A model generated the notes under the pieces. The model did no database searches and was not told where the DNA came from. It worked only from the letters and a program-made list of their open reading frames with translations. Both the position numbers and the translations under genes were made by a program. From Silvimonas terrae (GTDB taxonomy: Bacteria > Pseudomonadota > Gammaproteobacteria > Burkholderiales > Chitinibacteraceae): a stretch of DNA of 64,000 nucleotides. The stretch lies in assembly GCF_014202765.1 (NCBI RefSeq), contig NZ_JACHHN010000008.1:62001-126000 (forward strand). The letters are read 5' to 3'. Positions 8,705 through 18,251 of this stretch are shown one piece after another (the first letter of the stretch is position 1; each line of letters opens with the position of its first letter).

Positions 8705-9475
8705 ATGGTCCGACGTGTTGTGTTCAACCAGAAAGGGGGTGTAGGCAAGTCGACCATCACCGTCAATCTTGCCGCTGCCGCCGCACTCGCCGGTCGTTCT
8801 GTCCTTGTGGTGGACCTGGATCACCAGGGCAATGCCAGCCGTTATCTTCTGGGTGAAGGCGCTGCTCAAACCACCCCTACCTTGACCCAGTTCTTTGAGC
8901 AGACGCTCAATTTCAGCTTGTATGCCAATGGAGTCGAAGACTTCATTCATTCCACGCCGTGTCCTGGATTATCCGTGTTGCCGGCGGGTTTGGGGCTGGC
9001 GGAGCAGCAAGCCAAACTGGAGTCCCGTTACAAGATTTTCAAATTGCGGGAGTCTTTGCAAGAGCTGGGCACGCGCTTTGATGAAATCTGGCTCGATACC
9101 CCGCCTGCACTCAACTTTTTTACGCTGTCTGCGCTGATTGCGGCAGATCGCTGCCTGATCCCGTTTGATTGCGATGCATTCTCCCGCGATGCACTGGTCG
9201 GTTTGCTGGACCGCGTGGCAGAGATTCGGGCTGACCATAATCCGGCGCTCGAGGTGGAAGGGATTATCGTTAACCAGTTCCAGCCGCGCGCCAGCTTACC
9301 GGTGCGCATGGTGGATGAACTCAAGGCGCGCGGCTTGCCTGTGCTGGAGCCATTTTTGACCAGTTCCGTGAAGGTGCGAGAATCGCACGAACGTGCGTTG
9401 CCGCTGGTCCAGCTTGAACCGCGCCACAAACTGGCACAGGCATTTAGCGCCCTGTACCAATCGCTGGCAAAATGA
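8705..9475 (+). CDS. ParA-family ATPase (orphan, no ParB)
   Basis: Deviant Walker-A ATPase of the ParA/MinD class, 256 residues. NQKGGVGKST near residue 9, the Walker B/A' region (EIWLDTPPALNF) and an adenine-site tail (VNQFQPRA) are visible. No ParB gene or parS-like repeat is nearby, so it is not the chromosome-partition ParA. Such orphans often position protein arrays or flagella, and the next gene, 38 bases on, is a two-component-type regulator, so a joint role in placing a signalling complex is possible but unproved. ATG 8705 is chosen since a longer frame from 8615 adds a non-homologous leader. Confidence 0.85.
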   Translation: MVRRVVFNQKGGVGKSTITVNLAAAAALAGRSVLVVDLDHQGNASRYLLGEGAAQTTPTLTQFFEQTLNFSLYANGVEDFIHSTPCPGLSVLPAGLGLAEQQAKLESRYKIFKLRESLQELGTRFDEIWLDTPPALNFFTLSALIAADRCLIPFDCDAFSRDALVGLLDRVAEIRADHNPALEVEGIIVNQFQPRASLPVRMVDELKARGLPVLEPFLTSSVKVRESHERALPLVQLEPRHKLAQAFSALYQSLAK

Positions 9476-9512
9476 GTGTTTCGGGCGCAACCCGTGCCAG
9501 GGGTAAACATTC

Positions 9513-10427
9513 ATGAGTGTGGGTAGTCTGGATAAAAAGCCGCGATTGCTGATCGTCGATGACGAGCCGTTCAATCTGGAAATCCTGAGCGAACATTTGC
9601 AAGATGCAGACTACGACGTGGTCACCGCCGATGACGGCGAGGCCGCGTGGGATCTGTTATCCCGTGATCATGCGTTTGACGCCATCTTGCTGGACCGCAT
9701 GATGCCACGCATGGACGGCATGGCCTTGCTGGCGCGGCTGAAACAGCAACCAGAACTGATGCAAGTGCCGGTGATCATGCAAACCGCCGTGGGTGCGGCG
9801 GAGAACGTGCGGGAAGGGCTGACGGCAGGCGCTTACTACTATCTGATCAAGCCGTTCCAGCGCGACATGCTGCTGGCCATTGTCAGTGCCGCAGTCGATT
9901 TCTATCGCGAAAAACGCCAGCTGGAACAGCAGTTGGTGGCGCAGGCCGGCAACTACGGCCAACTGGTGAGCGCAGAGTTCGAGTTCTGCTCGCTGGAAGA
10001 AGCCCGCCAACTAACCCTGGTGTTATCTCATGCTTGCCCGGAACCCCAACGCGTCGCACTGGGTTTGTCCGAGCTCCTGGTCAATGCGGTCGAACACGGC
10101 AACCTGGGCATTCGTTATGGCGAAAAAACCCGCTTGCTGCAACTGGGGCGCTGGCAGGATGAGGTGGAAGCCCGACTGGCCAGCCCGGACTACGCGGGCC
10201 GGCGGGTGCGGGTGAATTTCAGTCGCACCAAAGAAACCATCACCATCATCATTACCGATGAAGGCAATGGTTTTGACTGGCGGCCCTTTCTGGAGTTTTC
10301 GCCCGAGCGTGCGTTTGATCCGCATGGGCGTGGCATTTCCATGGCGCGCATGTTGTCGTTTGACCAGATCGAATATCGGGGCAATGGCAATACCGTGATG
10401 GCACAGGTGCGGCTGGCAGTGGGCTGA
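9513..10427 (+). CDS. Response regulator with C-terminal HATPase (anti-sigma-like) domain
   Basis: A 304-residue protein: receiver domain 10-130 with Asp61 as phosphate acceptor (LLDRMMPRMDG) and the KPF switch lysine; then a GHKL ATPase domain like RsbW/SpoIIAB kinases (LGLSELLVNAVEHG as N-box, TDEGNGFD as G1 box, DPHGRGISMARML as G2 box). No phosphohistidine dimerisation domain is present, so it is not a classical histidine kinase. The likely activity is phosphorylation-gated serine kinase/anti-sigma binding of a STAS partner. It may share the STAS protein at 36.1 kb. Preceded by AGGGG eleven bases before ATG. Confidence 0.85.
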   Translation: MSVGSLDKKPRLLIVDDEPFNLEILSEHLQDADYDVVTADDGEAAWDLLSRDHAFDAILLDRMMPRMDGMALLARLKQQPELMQVPVIMQTAVGAAENVREGLTAGAYYYLIKPFQRDMLLAIVSAAVDFYREKRQLEQQLVAQAGNYGQLVSAEFEFCSLEEARQLTLVLSHACPEPQRVALGLSELLVNAVEHGNLGIRYGEKTRLLQLGRWQDEVEARLASPDYAGRRVRVNFSRTKETITIIITDEGNGFDWRPFLEFSPERAFDPHGRGISMARMLSFDQIEYRGNGNTVMAQVRLAVG

Positions 10428-10448
10428 TCTGCCTGGCCGCACGCGGGG

Positions 10449-11234
10449 TCACTCCAGGATTTCCACCGGCATCCCGATTTCGATCCGGCCCGCATTGCGC
10501 GCCAGCACGTTCTGGCCGAACTCTGCCCCCTCCGCCCCTTTCCGACGCTTGGCAATGGTGCGCAGCGGCTCCTGATCGTCTGATTTTTCAGCCGTATGCG
10601 GGTCTACCGTGGTGAACACGCAGCGCCCGCACGGCTTGTCGATCTGGAACACCACGTTGCCGATCCGAATGGCCTTCCAGCCGTCTTCTGCAAAGGCATC
10701 CGCGCCAGTCACCACCAGATTGGGCCTGAAACGGGCCATCTCCATATCCCGGCCAACCCAGTCATTGAGTTGCAGCCGTGACGACTCGCCAATCAACAGC
10801 AGCGGGTAACCATCTGCAAATGAAAGCGGAATGTCCGGATGCTGTCTGACCCGGCGCTGCGTATCACCGGTATATAACAAGCGCGCCTGACGGCCCAGAT
10901 AGTCGCTGATCCACTGATCCGCCTCATGCGCGCCGGTCCAGGCGCCAAAGTGGTCTTTCCAGACCTGGGCATCGCAGGCGGTGGTGAACTGGCGGCGTTC
11001 TACACTCAGCATGGGCATACCCGGCGCAGAGAGCGTCAGGCTGTGTTCGTCTACGCGGGTTTCGATTTTGACCATGCTTGGGCAATCACGCCCGGTCATC
11101 ATGACGCCTTCTGCAGAGGTCACCATCCATGCCCGATCATCCGGTAAACCCAGCGGGGTGACCTCGCTATGCGACATGGCCAGCCCTTTCACGGACTTGA
11201 TGGGGTAACGATAGATGGCGCTCAGTGCGGGCAT
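10449..11234 (-). CDS. MOSC domain-containing protein (YcbX-like)
   Basis: 261 residues: an N-terminal MOSC_N beta-barrel (IYRYPIKSVKG near the start) and a C-terminal MOSC domain (FRPNLVVTGADAFAEDGW, and KPCGRCVFTTVDP with the conserved cysteine). MOSC proteins carry molybdenum-cofactor-linked sulfur and YcbX reduces N-hydroxylated bases. No ferredoxin domain follows, unlike E. coli YcbX, so an external electron donor is implied. Start at ATG 11234, since the longer frame overlaps comEC. comEC lies upstream on the same strand 49 bases away. Confidence 0.88.
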   Translation of the reverse strand: MPALSAIYRYPIKSVKGLAMSHSEVTPLGLPDDRAWMVTSAEGVMMTGRDCPSMVKIETRVDEHSLTLSAPGMPMLSVERRQFTTACDAQVWKDHFGAWTGAHEADQWISDYLGRQARLLYTGDTQRRVRQHPDIPLSFADGYPLLLIGESSRLQLNDWVGRDMEMARFRPNLVVTGADAFAEDGWKAIRIGNVVFQIDKPCGRCVFTTVDPHTAEKSDDQEPLRTIAKRRKGAEGAEFGQNVLARNAGRIEIGMPVEILE

Positions 11235-11283
11235 GGCAGTCTCGTCAAGCAGGGTTGAAGGCGTGAATAACCAGCCAAGCTTA

Positions 11284-13572
11284 TCACCACTGCTCGTACC
11301 AGTAATGCGGGTGTTGTACCCGCCAGCGGCTGACCGAAAGCGCCGCGCCCTGGGTTGAGAGGGTGATGGCCCCATCGCGGTCCGTGCGCACATCTTCTGC
11401 GCCCGCGGCGGCGTAGCGGGCCACCACTTCTGGCCGCGGGTGGCGAAACCGGTTCAGATAACCCGATGAGAACACCACCCAGGCCGGGTGCGTGTCGGTG
11501 ACAAACGAGGCAGAAGACGATGTGATGCTGCCGTGATGCCCGGCCACGACCACGTCAAAATGCCCAAGCCAGTTGCGGCTGAGCATCTCCGCCTCCTGGG
11601 TAATGCCGACATCGGCCGGGATCAGCATGCGCTGGTGCGCGGTTTCGATCTCCAGCACGCAACCCCGCGCATTTTCGTCCGGCATGAGGGCATCCGGCAC
11701 GGGCCAGAGCACCGTAAAACTCACGCCGTCCCAATCCCAGCTCTGCCCGGCTTCGCACAATTCATCATGCTGTGCCAGGCCCCAGGCCGGATGCTCTGCC
11801 GGTAATTGCGCCAACAAGGTCTTGACGGGTAACGCTTGCAAGAGGGTCTGCGCGCTCCCGGAGTGATCATTGTCTTTGTGGGATACCACCAGCGTATCAA
11901 GGCGGCGTATTTGCCGGCTACGCAACACCGGCAGAATGGCACGGTCCGCCTGACCGGGCTTGCCGGTATCGAACACCAGTGCGTGCTGGCGGGTTTGCAC
12001 CAGCACTGACAACCCTTGATCAACATCGATCACGGTCGCCACAAATTCGCCGGGCGCAATCACCGGCGCTGGCACCACCAATAATGGCGCTGCCAGCAAG
12101 AGCCCCAGCCAGCGGCCCGGCAAGCCCCGCGGCAACATCAAAAACCAGATGCCGAGCATGGCCGGAATGATGGTCCAGGCCGGCGGCGGGGCAAAATCGG
12201 GCGATGGCACATGCGCGGCCAACCAGGCCAGCACCCAGTGGGTGGCGGCAAAGGTGCGTTCTGCGGCGTGCCAGAGTAAGCCGCTGGGGTCGGCCAGCCC
12301 GGCGAGGGTCAGTGGTGTGACCAGCATACTGACCACCGGAATGGCCAACGCATTGGCCAGCGGAGAGACCAGCGGCAACCGGCCAAAGACCACCAGCAAC
12401 ACGGGGAGTGTGCCCAGCGTGACGGCAAGTTCGGTCCGCAGCCAGCCGTGCAACCCTCTGATGCCCCCGACCCGGTTGGTGCTTAACCAAAGTAGCGCAC
12501 CCACCGCCAGGAACGATAACCAGAAACCGGCCGAAATCACCGCAAACGGGTCAATGACCACCACCACAAACAACGCCAGCATCCAGATCACGCTTTTATG
12601 CATGGGGCGCCCGCACAACAGGCACACAATGCCGGTCGCCAGCATCAGTACCGCGCGCTGGGTGGGAATGCCCAGGCCAGCCAGCAGACTGTAGAGCAAG
12701 GCGGCGCAAAGTCCGCTCCACAACTGCCACCGGTAAAGATTGCCATGGCGTAACAGGCGGGGCATCCGCCGCCCGATCCAGCCGGTTAGCCAGCCAGTCA
12801 GCGCGGCGATCATGGACACATGCAAACCGGAGATAACAGTCAGATGTGTGGTGCCCGTTTGCGCAAAGTCCAACCATTGATCCCGGCCGATATGACTGCG
12901 ATCACCAGTCGCCGTTGCTACGATCACCCCCGCCCAGGGCGCATCGCCCAGTGTGCGCAATATGCGCTGGATTACGGCCTCCCGGACCCGGTCGATGCCC
13001 GCTTGCCAGGCATGACCGGGTTGCCGCTGGCCGTGCTTCACATTGCCGGTAGCGCCGATGCCTTGTTGCAGCATCCAGGCTTCACTATCAAATCCACCCG
13101 GATTTTGCTGGCCGTGTACGCGCTTGGGCTGAAGGGTGAATTGCCAGCGGGTGCCGGCGGATACCTCCGGATGCTCGCCCCACCAGGACAGTGACAAACG
13201 GGTGGGCAATGTCGCACCGGGTGTCATGACACGGGTGGGGACGAACACAAACCGCACGCCGAACTCGCTGGTTTGCGGCAGCCCACCCACATAACCCTCC
13301 GCCACCACCTGGTGTTGCTCTTGCGTCCGATCCAGCCGGTCTGCCATACGCCAGTGCGCCCGCAAGTTGGCCCAGGCAAAACCGGTCACCAGCATCAGGC
13401 CGAAAATCGCCAGACTTCTGCTGCCGCGCTGGCAACGCCAGGCCATGACTGCGCCGAGCAACAGCAGCGGTATCGGCGCATAAGCTGGCGGCAGGGCAGG
13501 TTGCAGCTGCAAGAGGCAAACACCGAAGACAAACGCGACCAGCGCGCCCAGATAAGAAATCAGCATGGCCAA
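11284..13572 (-). CDS. comEC: DNA internalisation protein ComEC/Rec2
   Basis: Inner-membrane channel that takes up single-stranded DNA during transformation. 762 residues, the expected length. An N-terminal membrane segment and soluble DUF4131 region (about 1-210), the Competence domain with many helices (about 225-500; the TTHLTVISGLHVSM motif is present), and a C-terminal metallo-beta-lactamase domain (about 530-740). The lactamase metal motifs are kept as SHKDNDHSG and AGHHGS; the family motif DVGQG reads DVDQG. Other competence genes (pilQ, comEA) are not in the window. The upstream region is shared with the divergent monooxygenase. Confidence 0.93.
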   Translation of the reverse strand: MAMLISYLGALVAFVFGVCLLQLQPALPPAYAPIPLLLLGAVMAWRCQRGSRSLAIFGLMLVTGFAWANLRAHWRMADRLDRTQEQHQVVAEGYVGGLPQTSEFGVRFVFVPTRVMTPGATLPTRLSLSWWGEHPEVSAGTRWQFTLQPKRVHGQQNPGGFDSEAWMLQQGIGATGNVKHGQRQPGHAWQAGIDRVREAVIQRILRTLGDAPWAGVIVATATGDRSHIGRDQWLDFAQTGTTHLTVISGLHVSMIAALTGWLTGWIGRRMPRLLRHGNLYRWQLWSGLCAALLYSLLAGLGIPTQRAVLMLATGIVCLLCGRPMHKSVIWMLALFVVVVIDPFAVISAGFWLSFLAVGALLWLSTNRVGGIRGLHGWLRTELAVTLGTLPVLLVVFGRLPLVSPLANALAIPVVSMLVTPLTLAGLADPSGLLWHAAERTFAATHWVLAWLAAHVPSPDFAPPPAWTIIPAMLGIWFLMLPRGLPGRWLGLLLAAPLLVVPAPVIAPGEFVATVIDVDQGLSVLVQTRQHALVFDTGKPGQADRAILPVLRSRQIRRLDTLVVSHKDNDHSGSAQTLLQALPVKTLLAQLPAEHPAWGLAQHDELCEAGQSWDWDGVSFTVLWPVPDALMPDENARGCVLEIETAHQRMLIPADVGITQEAEMLSRNWLGHFDVVVAGHHGSITSSSASFVTDTHPAWVVFSSGYLNRFRHPRPEVVARYAAAGAEDVRTDRDGAITLSTQGAALSVSRWRVQHPHYWYEQW

Positions 13573-13694
13573 ACCCTGGCAGGCAGACCGGTTGCTTGCG
13601 ACACGCGAATAGCGCTTGCTTGTGCTGCATCAAGCACGCGGGATGATGCATGCTGACATCCCGATGCGCCGGGGCATCTGCTAAACTCGGCCCC

Positions 13695-14870
13695 ATGAAA
13701 TTTCATGATGCAGATGTGCTGATTGTTGGCGGCGGCCTGGTAGGCTGTGCGCTGGCTTGCGCGCTCAGAAACACCGCCCTGCAGGTCACCCTGGTCGATA
13801 GCCATCCGCCGGCGCAAAGCTGGGATGACGCAACCTGGGACAGCCGTATTTACGCCATCAGCCCGGCCAGCCGGCGTTTTCTGACGCAGATTGGCGTATG
13901 GGAACGCATGAACGCCAACCGCCTGCAAACAGTAGCCCGGATGCGGATTGCCGGCGACGATGGCCGCGCCGAGCTAGGGTTCACGGCCATGGATGCCGGT
14001 ACGGATGAACTGGCGCGGATTGTAGAATCACGAGAGCTGCAGCGCTCCCTGTGGCAAGCCGCATCTGAAGCACCCAATGTCACCTTGCTGGCCCCGGCCC
14101 AGCCGACGGCCTTGCATGATGAGGCAGATGGAAAACTGCTGGCGCTGGCACACGGTCCGCGCCTGTCAGCCCGGCTGATTGTCGGCGCGGACGGCGTACA
14201 ATCCTGGGTACGCACGCAGGCTGGTATTGAAGAAAAAACCACCCCCTATCAGCAGTGGGGCGTGGTCGCCAATTTTGAATGTGAGAAGCCACACCTGGCC
14301 ACGGCCAGCCAATGGTTCTTTGAAGACGGCATTCTGGCTTTCCTGCCGCTGGCGGGGCAGCGCATGTCCATGGTGTGGTCGTGTGGTGAGTTGCGCAAGA
14401 AAGAACTCATGGCCCTCTCCCCAGAGGCGCTCTGCCAGGAAGTGGCGCGTGCCGGGCAACATCGCCTGGGCGCACTCAAGCCGATTTCTGCCGCCGCTGC
14501 GTTTCCGCTGCGCTTGATGCACGTGGCCGACCTGGTCAGACCAGGTCTGGCGCTGATCGGAGATGCCGCCCATGCGGTCCATCCGCTCGCCGGGCAGGGT
14601 GTGAACCTGGGATTTGGCGATGTGATGGAACTGGCGCGTATTCTGGTGGCCGAACCGGCAAGTCGCTGCGGCGAATATCTGGTGCTGCGGCGGTACGAGC
14701 GCGCGCGGCGCGAAAACGTATTGCTGATGCAGGGCGTTACGCACGGTCTGCAAAAGCTTTTCAACAACGCCAATCCGGTACTGCGGGTGTTGCGCAACAC
14801 CGGGCTGGGGCTGACTGACCAATGGGCATGGCTGAAGCACCGGCTGATCCAGCATGCCATGAACGCTTAA
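13695..14870 (+). CDS. UbiH/UbiF/VisC-family FAD-dependent hydroxylase
   Basis: Class A flavoprotein monooxygenase, 391 residues, of the group that hydroxylates the ubiquinone ring. Features are the FAD-binding VGGGLVGCALA near the N-terminus, the middle motif LIVGADGVQSWVR and the second FAD motif GDAAHAVHPLAGQGVNLGF. The exact ring position (C5, C6 or C1) cannot be told from these motifs. Start at ATG 13695, because the longer frame from 13650 reads into the comEC promoter region. dsbC follows after only 9 bases, so the two are probably cotranscribed, an arrangement seen in other betaproteobacteria. Confidence 0.92.
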   Translation: MKFHDADVLIVGGGLVGCALACALRNTALQVTLVDSHPPAQSWDDATWDSRIYAISPASRRFLTQIGVWERMNANRLQTVARMRIAGDDGRAELGFTAMDAGTDELARIVESRELQRSLWQAASEAPNVTLLAPAQPTALHDEADGKLLALAHGPRLSARLIVGADGVQSWVRTQAGIEEKTTPYQQWGVVANFECEKPHLATASQWFFEDGILAFLPLAGQRMSMVWSCGELRKKELMALSPEALCQEVARAGQHRLGALKPISAAAAFPLRLMHVADLVRPGLALIGDAAHAVHPLAGQGVNLGFGDVMELARILVAEPASRCGEYLVLRRYERARRENVLLMQGVTHGLQKLFNNANPVLRVLRNTGLGLTDQWAWLKHRLIQHAMNA

Positions 14871-14879
14871 AGGTAGAGC

Positions 14880-15632
14880 ATGAAGTTTTCCGCAATCGTC
14901 CGTACCCTGGCCATCAGTGGCCTGTTGACCCTTGTTGCCTGCAGTGCAGAAGCAGAAACCCCCAATGCCAAGCAATTGCACGACAAACTGCAGCAATTGT
15001 TGCCGGGCCGTGATATCACCAGCGTGAGCCCATCGCCCATGAAAGGGGTGTATGAGGTCGTCGTGGGCGGCCATCAGATTATTTATACGGATCTGAAGGG
15101 CGACTACGTGTTGATTGGTGAAATGATCGACATGAAAAACAAGGTCAGCCTGACCCAGGCCCGCGCGGCAGAACTCTCCCGCACGGATTTCTCCAAGCTG
15201 CCGTTTGACCAGTCGTTCAAGGAAGTGCGTGGCGATGGCAGCCGCAAGCTGGCCGTGTTCTCTGATCCGGATTGCCCGTTCTGCAAACGGCTGGAGAACG
15301 ATAGCCTGGCCGGTGTCACCAACGTGACCATTTACACCTTCCTGTTCCCGCTCAACATCCACCCGGATGCAGAGCGCAAGTCCAAACTGATGTGGTGCGC
15401 GGCCGATCGTGATGGCGCATGGCGTGACTGGATGGACCACGGCAAGCTGCCGGACAACAAAGGCGATTGCGATACCCCGATCGAGCGTAACCTGGCGCTG
15501 GGCGACAAACTGGGCATTACCGGCACCCCGGCGCTGATCTTTGCCAACGGCCGTCTGGTGTCTGGCGCGATCCCGAAAGAGCAACTGGAACAGTTGCTGG
15601 CCAAGGGTGGCCCGGATCAATCCATGCAGTAA
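14880..15632 (+). CDS. dsbC: Thiol:disulfide interchange protein DsbC
   Basis: Periplasmic disulfide isomerase, 250 residues. N-terminal signal sequence, a small dimerisation domain (about 28-90) and a thioredoxin-fold catalytic domain with Cys132-PF-Cys135 and the cis-proline loop (ITGTPALIF). The signal ends with LVAC at Cys21, a good lipobox, although a signal peptidase I site (AEA|E) follows directly, so the protein could be membrane-anchored rather than soluble. GAGCATG-type spacing after ubiH-like gene; a strong terminator follows. Confidence 0.95.
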   Translation: MKFSAIVRTLAISGLLTLVACSAEAETPNAKQLHDKLQQLLPGRDITSVSPSPMKGVYEVVVGGHQIIYTDLKGDYVLIGEMIDMKNKVSLTQARAAELSRTDFSKLPFDQSFKEVRGDGSRKLAVFSDPDCPFCKRLENDSLAGVTNVTIYTFLFPLNIHPDAERKSKLMWCAADRDGAWRDWMDHGKLPDNKGDCDTPIERNLALGDKLGITGTPALIFANGRLVSGAIPKEQLEQLLAKGGPDQSMQ

Positions 15633-15650
15633 GGCGCATCAGCGTCTGGA

Positions 15651-15686
15651 CAACAAAAAAGCAGCCATCAGGCTGCTTTTTTGTTG
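15651..15686. terminator. Bidirectional terminator between dsbC and the TraB-like gene
   Basis: A 16-bp perfect stem (15651-15666 with 15671-15686), ATCA loop; the A6/T6 tracts sit inside the stem and work both ways. Same design as the terminator at 5244. Confidence 0.92.
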
Positions 15687-15719
15687 GTTGTGTACATCCG
15701 GTCTGCCGCCGGTTAGGTC

Positions 15720-16649
15720 TCACTGAGCCTTGGGCGTGTCGTAGATCGGCGTCAGCGTATAGCCCGCCTTCTTCAACAAGGCCACCAAACCCTGCGGTCC
15801 CGGCAAATGCATGGCGCCTACAGCGATAAAAGCATTGCCCTTGCTCAGCGGCGCTTGCAGGCGATCGGCAAAACGCTGGTTGCGATCGGTCAGCAGATCT
15901 TTGCGGGTCCAGTTGCGGAACCAGGCCTGATCGCCGGCCGACATGTTCGGGTCATCCTCGCCGGACAAATCCATGATGTGGTTCAGATCGCGCGCCACAT
16001 AAGCGTCGACAATCTGGCGCGTCTGTTTGGCGTATTCATCCGGGTGGTCGATCATGCTGTAGAGCATGGCGCGCTGCTTGTCTTCCGGCATGTTCTGGAA
16101 CAAGGACAACTGTTCCTGAATGGTTTCAAGGCCGCCATAGTTTTTGCCCCCTTCAACCGACATTTTGGCCAGCAACAAATCCAGTGGAATCTGGCCGGGC
16201 TGTTTTTTGGGTTCCATCATCAGCATGGCGGCCGCCCAGATATACAAACGGCGCGTGGCGACTTCCGGGTATTCCCGCGCGGCCAGTTCCGGCAGCAGCT
16301 TCTGGTAATGGGCATCGTCAATATGCGCCGACAACAGATCACCTTCCGGGCGCAGCACCGCTTTGGCCATATCCATCATCATGTTCAGGTCGATGCGGAT
16401 CTCGGTATACACCTGGTCCGATGAATCAAAGGCTTTCTGAACCGGTTCAGACAGCGTGGTCACGCGCGGGTCGGCCACGTGCGCGGTGCCAAACAGCCAA
16501 GACGATGGCGTACCGGGTTTGTCGATACGCCAGAAAATGGCGCGGGGCGCAGCCTGGGCTTTATCGGTGGCGGCCTGTGCCATTTGTGGCAGCAAGGCAG
16601 CCAGAGTCAACGCAGCGGCAAAAAACCGCATGCAAGAGCGGGCGAACAT
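15720..16649 (-). CDS. TraB/GumN-family (Tiki-like) protein, exported
   Basis: 309 residues with a signal peptide cut near AQA|ATD (about 26). Family motifs GTAHVADP near the N-terminus and VGAMHLPGPQGL near the C-terminus supply the two histidine/glycine signatures that in eukaryotic Tiki form a metalloprotease site. In bacteria the role is not settled. Periplasmic or outer-membrane placement is implied by the signal. Single gene on the minus strand, convergent with dsbC; a promoter region of about 170 bases separates it from yqhA. Confidence 0.88.
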   Translation of the reverse strand: MFARSCMRFFAAALTLAALLPQMAQAATDKAQAAPRAIFWRIDKPGTPSSWLFGTAHVADPRVTTLSEPVQKAFDSSDQVYTEIRIDLNMMMDMAKAVLRPEGDLLSAHIDDAHYQKLLPELAAREYPEVATRRLYIWAAAMLMMEPKKQPGQIPLDLLLAKMSVEGGKNYGGLETIQEQLSLFQNMPEDKQRAMLYSMIDHPDEYAKQTRQIVDAYVARDLNHIMDLSGEDDPNMSAGDQAWFRNWTRKDLLTDRNQRFADRLQAPLSKGNAFIAVGAMHLPGPQGLVALLKKAGYTLTPIYDTPKAQ

Positions 16650-16815
16650 GGTGGTTTCCTCTTTCCTCGGGAACTGATGTTATCTGGTGTGATGCGTGAC
16701 CGGTTGTGCGCACCGGTTCTTGAGCGCAGGCCAGTATAACGAAGTCCCTGCACTGCTGGCAGGGCAGGGACGATGGCGTGCGCGTTGCAGACAGTTTTGC
16801 CTGCGGGCGGGCGGC

Positions 16816-17331
16816 TTAATGCGGCTGCTTGCCAACCGCCGCAACCCGATCCATGACCGCAAACAGCACCCCGGAAATAACAAACGTCACGTGGATGGCG
16901 ATCAGCCAGCCCAGCTTCTGGCTATCCATCGAATCGATATTCACAAATGCCTTCAACAGATCAATGGCCGAAATCGCCACAATAGAACCAATCAGCTTGA
17001 GCTTGAGGTCGGCATAGCTCACTTTGCCCATCCAGTACGGCTTGTCTTCCGAGGCATGCGCCACATCCATGCGCGAGATAAAGTTCTCGTAACCGCTGAA
17101 CATGACAATCAGCAACAGGTTGGCGACCAGCGTGACATCCACCATCGACAGAATGCCGATGATGACATTGCCATCCCCAGTCAGCAGCGTCTGGCCCAGC
17201 GCCCAAAGCTCTTTGAGCATTTTGGCAAACAGCGCAATCAAGCCGAAGACCAGCGCCAGATAGAACGGCGCCAGCAGCCAGCGGCTGTAAAAAATGGTTT
17301 TCTCCAGTGCGGTTTCAATTCGCGAATGCAT
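16816..17331 (-). CDS. yqhA: YqhA family (UPF0114) inner-membrane protein
   Basis: 171 residues with about four hydrophobic segments (roughly 17-38, 56-80, 112-130, 140-160) and the family core YENFISRMD. Conserved in proteobacteria, function unknown. Complete and of normal length. It is divergent from the alpha/beta hydrolase, 101 bases apart. Confidence 0.9.
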   Translation of the reverse strand: MHSRIETALEKTIFYSRWLLAPFYLALVFGLIALFAKMLKELWALGQTLLTGDGNVIIGILSMVDVTLVANLLLIVMFSGYENFISRMDVAHASEDKPYWMGKVSYADLKLKLIGSIVAISAIDLLKAFVNIDSMDSQKLGWLIAIHVTFVISGVLFAVMDRVAAVGKQPH

Positions 17332-17432
17332 CGTTGACCTTTTATGGTGTAATCAGGGCTGGTTTGTCCGGCCCGGCTCATGCAGACCCGCAAAAATCCC
17401 GCCAGTTCCCGCAATATTTGCCAGAGCAAACA

Positions 17433-18251
17433 ATGAGTTCACGCCGTCACCTGGAAATCCTGCATTACCCGCCAGCCAGGCCGCTGGCAGACATGCCACC
17501 GCTGCTGTTTGTGCATGGGGCATATGTGGGGGCCTGGTGCTGGGAAGACCACTTTCTGTCCTGGTTTGCAGATCTGGGTTACGACTGCTACGCACTAAGC
17601 CTGTCTGGTCACGCGGGCAGCGGCGGGCGCGAGAAGCTGGATCACTTTGGCCTGGGTGAATTTTTGTCGGATATCGCCCGCGTGGCCGCCCCTTTGCGGC
17701 AGTCCCCGGTGATCATCGGGCATTCCCTGGGCGGCTATCTGGCGCAACGCTACGCGCGCAAGCACCCCGTGGCCGGGCTGGCGCTGCTGGCCAGTGTGGC
17801 GCCATGGGGGCTGATGAACTCGCTGGGCCACATGATGGTGGCCTCGCCGCACTTATTGCTGGGCCTGAACCAGTTTCAGTGGCATACCGGCGCCATTGAT
17901 ATCGACCCGGCCGTACTCAAGCAATTGCTGTTCTCCAAAGAGACCCCGCGCGTGGGTCTGAATGCCTTTGCCGCAAGGGTGCAGCCGGAATCCGCCCTGG
18001 CGCTGGCAGAACTGATGATGCCGCAGCCCTGGTTGTCCTGGGGCATGCCAGACATTCCGGTGCTGGTTCTGGGGGCCGGAGAAGACCGGATTATCCCGGC
18101 GGCAGACGTCCGCGCCACGGCGCGGGCCTGGCGTGTCGAGGCCGAATTCCTGCCTGGCCTTGGCCACGCGCTGATGTGCGACACCTTGTGGGAACACGCC
18201 GCACAACGTGTACACACCTGGCTGCGCCAGCAATACGCGCCAACCGGTTGA
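17433..18251 (+). CDS. Alpha/beta hydrolase
   Basis: 272 residues of the alpha/beta-hydrolase fold. The oxyanion region LLFVHGAYVG, the nucleophile elbow GHSLGG, an acidic residue in GAGEDRII and the final histidine in GLGHALM form a complete Ser-Asp-His triad. Cytosolic, with no signal peptide once the start is set to ATG 17433 (a longer frame from 17307 overlaps the yqhA promoter). Substrate is unknown; family members include esterases and lactonases. Confidence 0.87.
   Translation: MSSRRHLEILHYPPARPLADMPPLLFVHGAYVGAWCWEDHFLSWFADLGYDCYALSLSGHAGSGGREKLDHFGLGEFLSDIARVAAPLRQSPVIIGHSLGGYLAQRYARKHPVAGLALLASVAPWGLMNSLGHMMVASPHLLLGLNQFQWHTGAIDIDPAVLKQLLFSKETPRVGLNAFAARVQPESALALAELMMPQPWLSWGMPDIPVLVLGAGEDRIIPAADVRATARAWRVEAEFLPGLGHALMCDTLWEHAAQRVHTWLRQQYAPTG

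Noticed and set aside
8705-9475. Chromosome-partition ParA with origin of replication nearby
   Set aside because: No parB, gidA/B, dnaA or DnaA-box cluster is in the neighbourhood.
16742-16771. Terminator between yqhA and the TraB-like gene
   Set aside because: An 8-bp inverted repeat (GTCCCTGC/GCAGGGAC) is present but has no T-run and a long loop; not enough to call.
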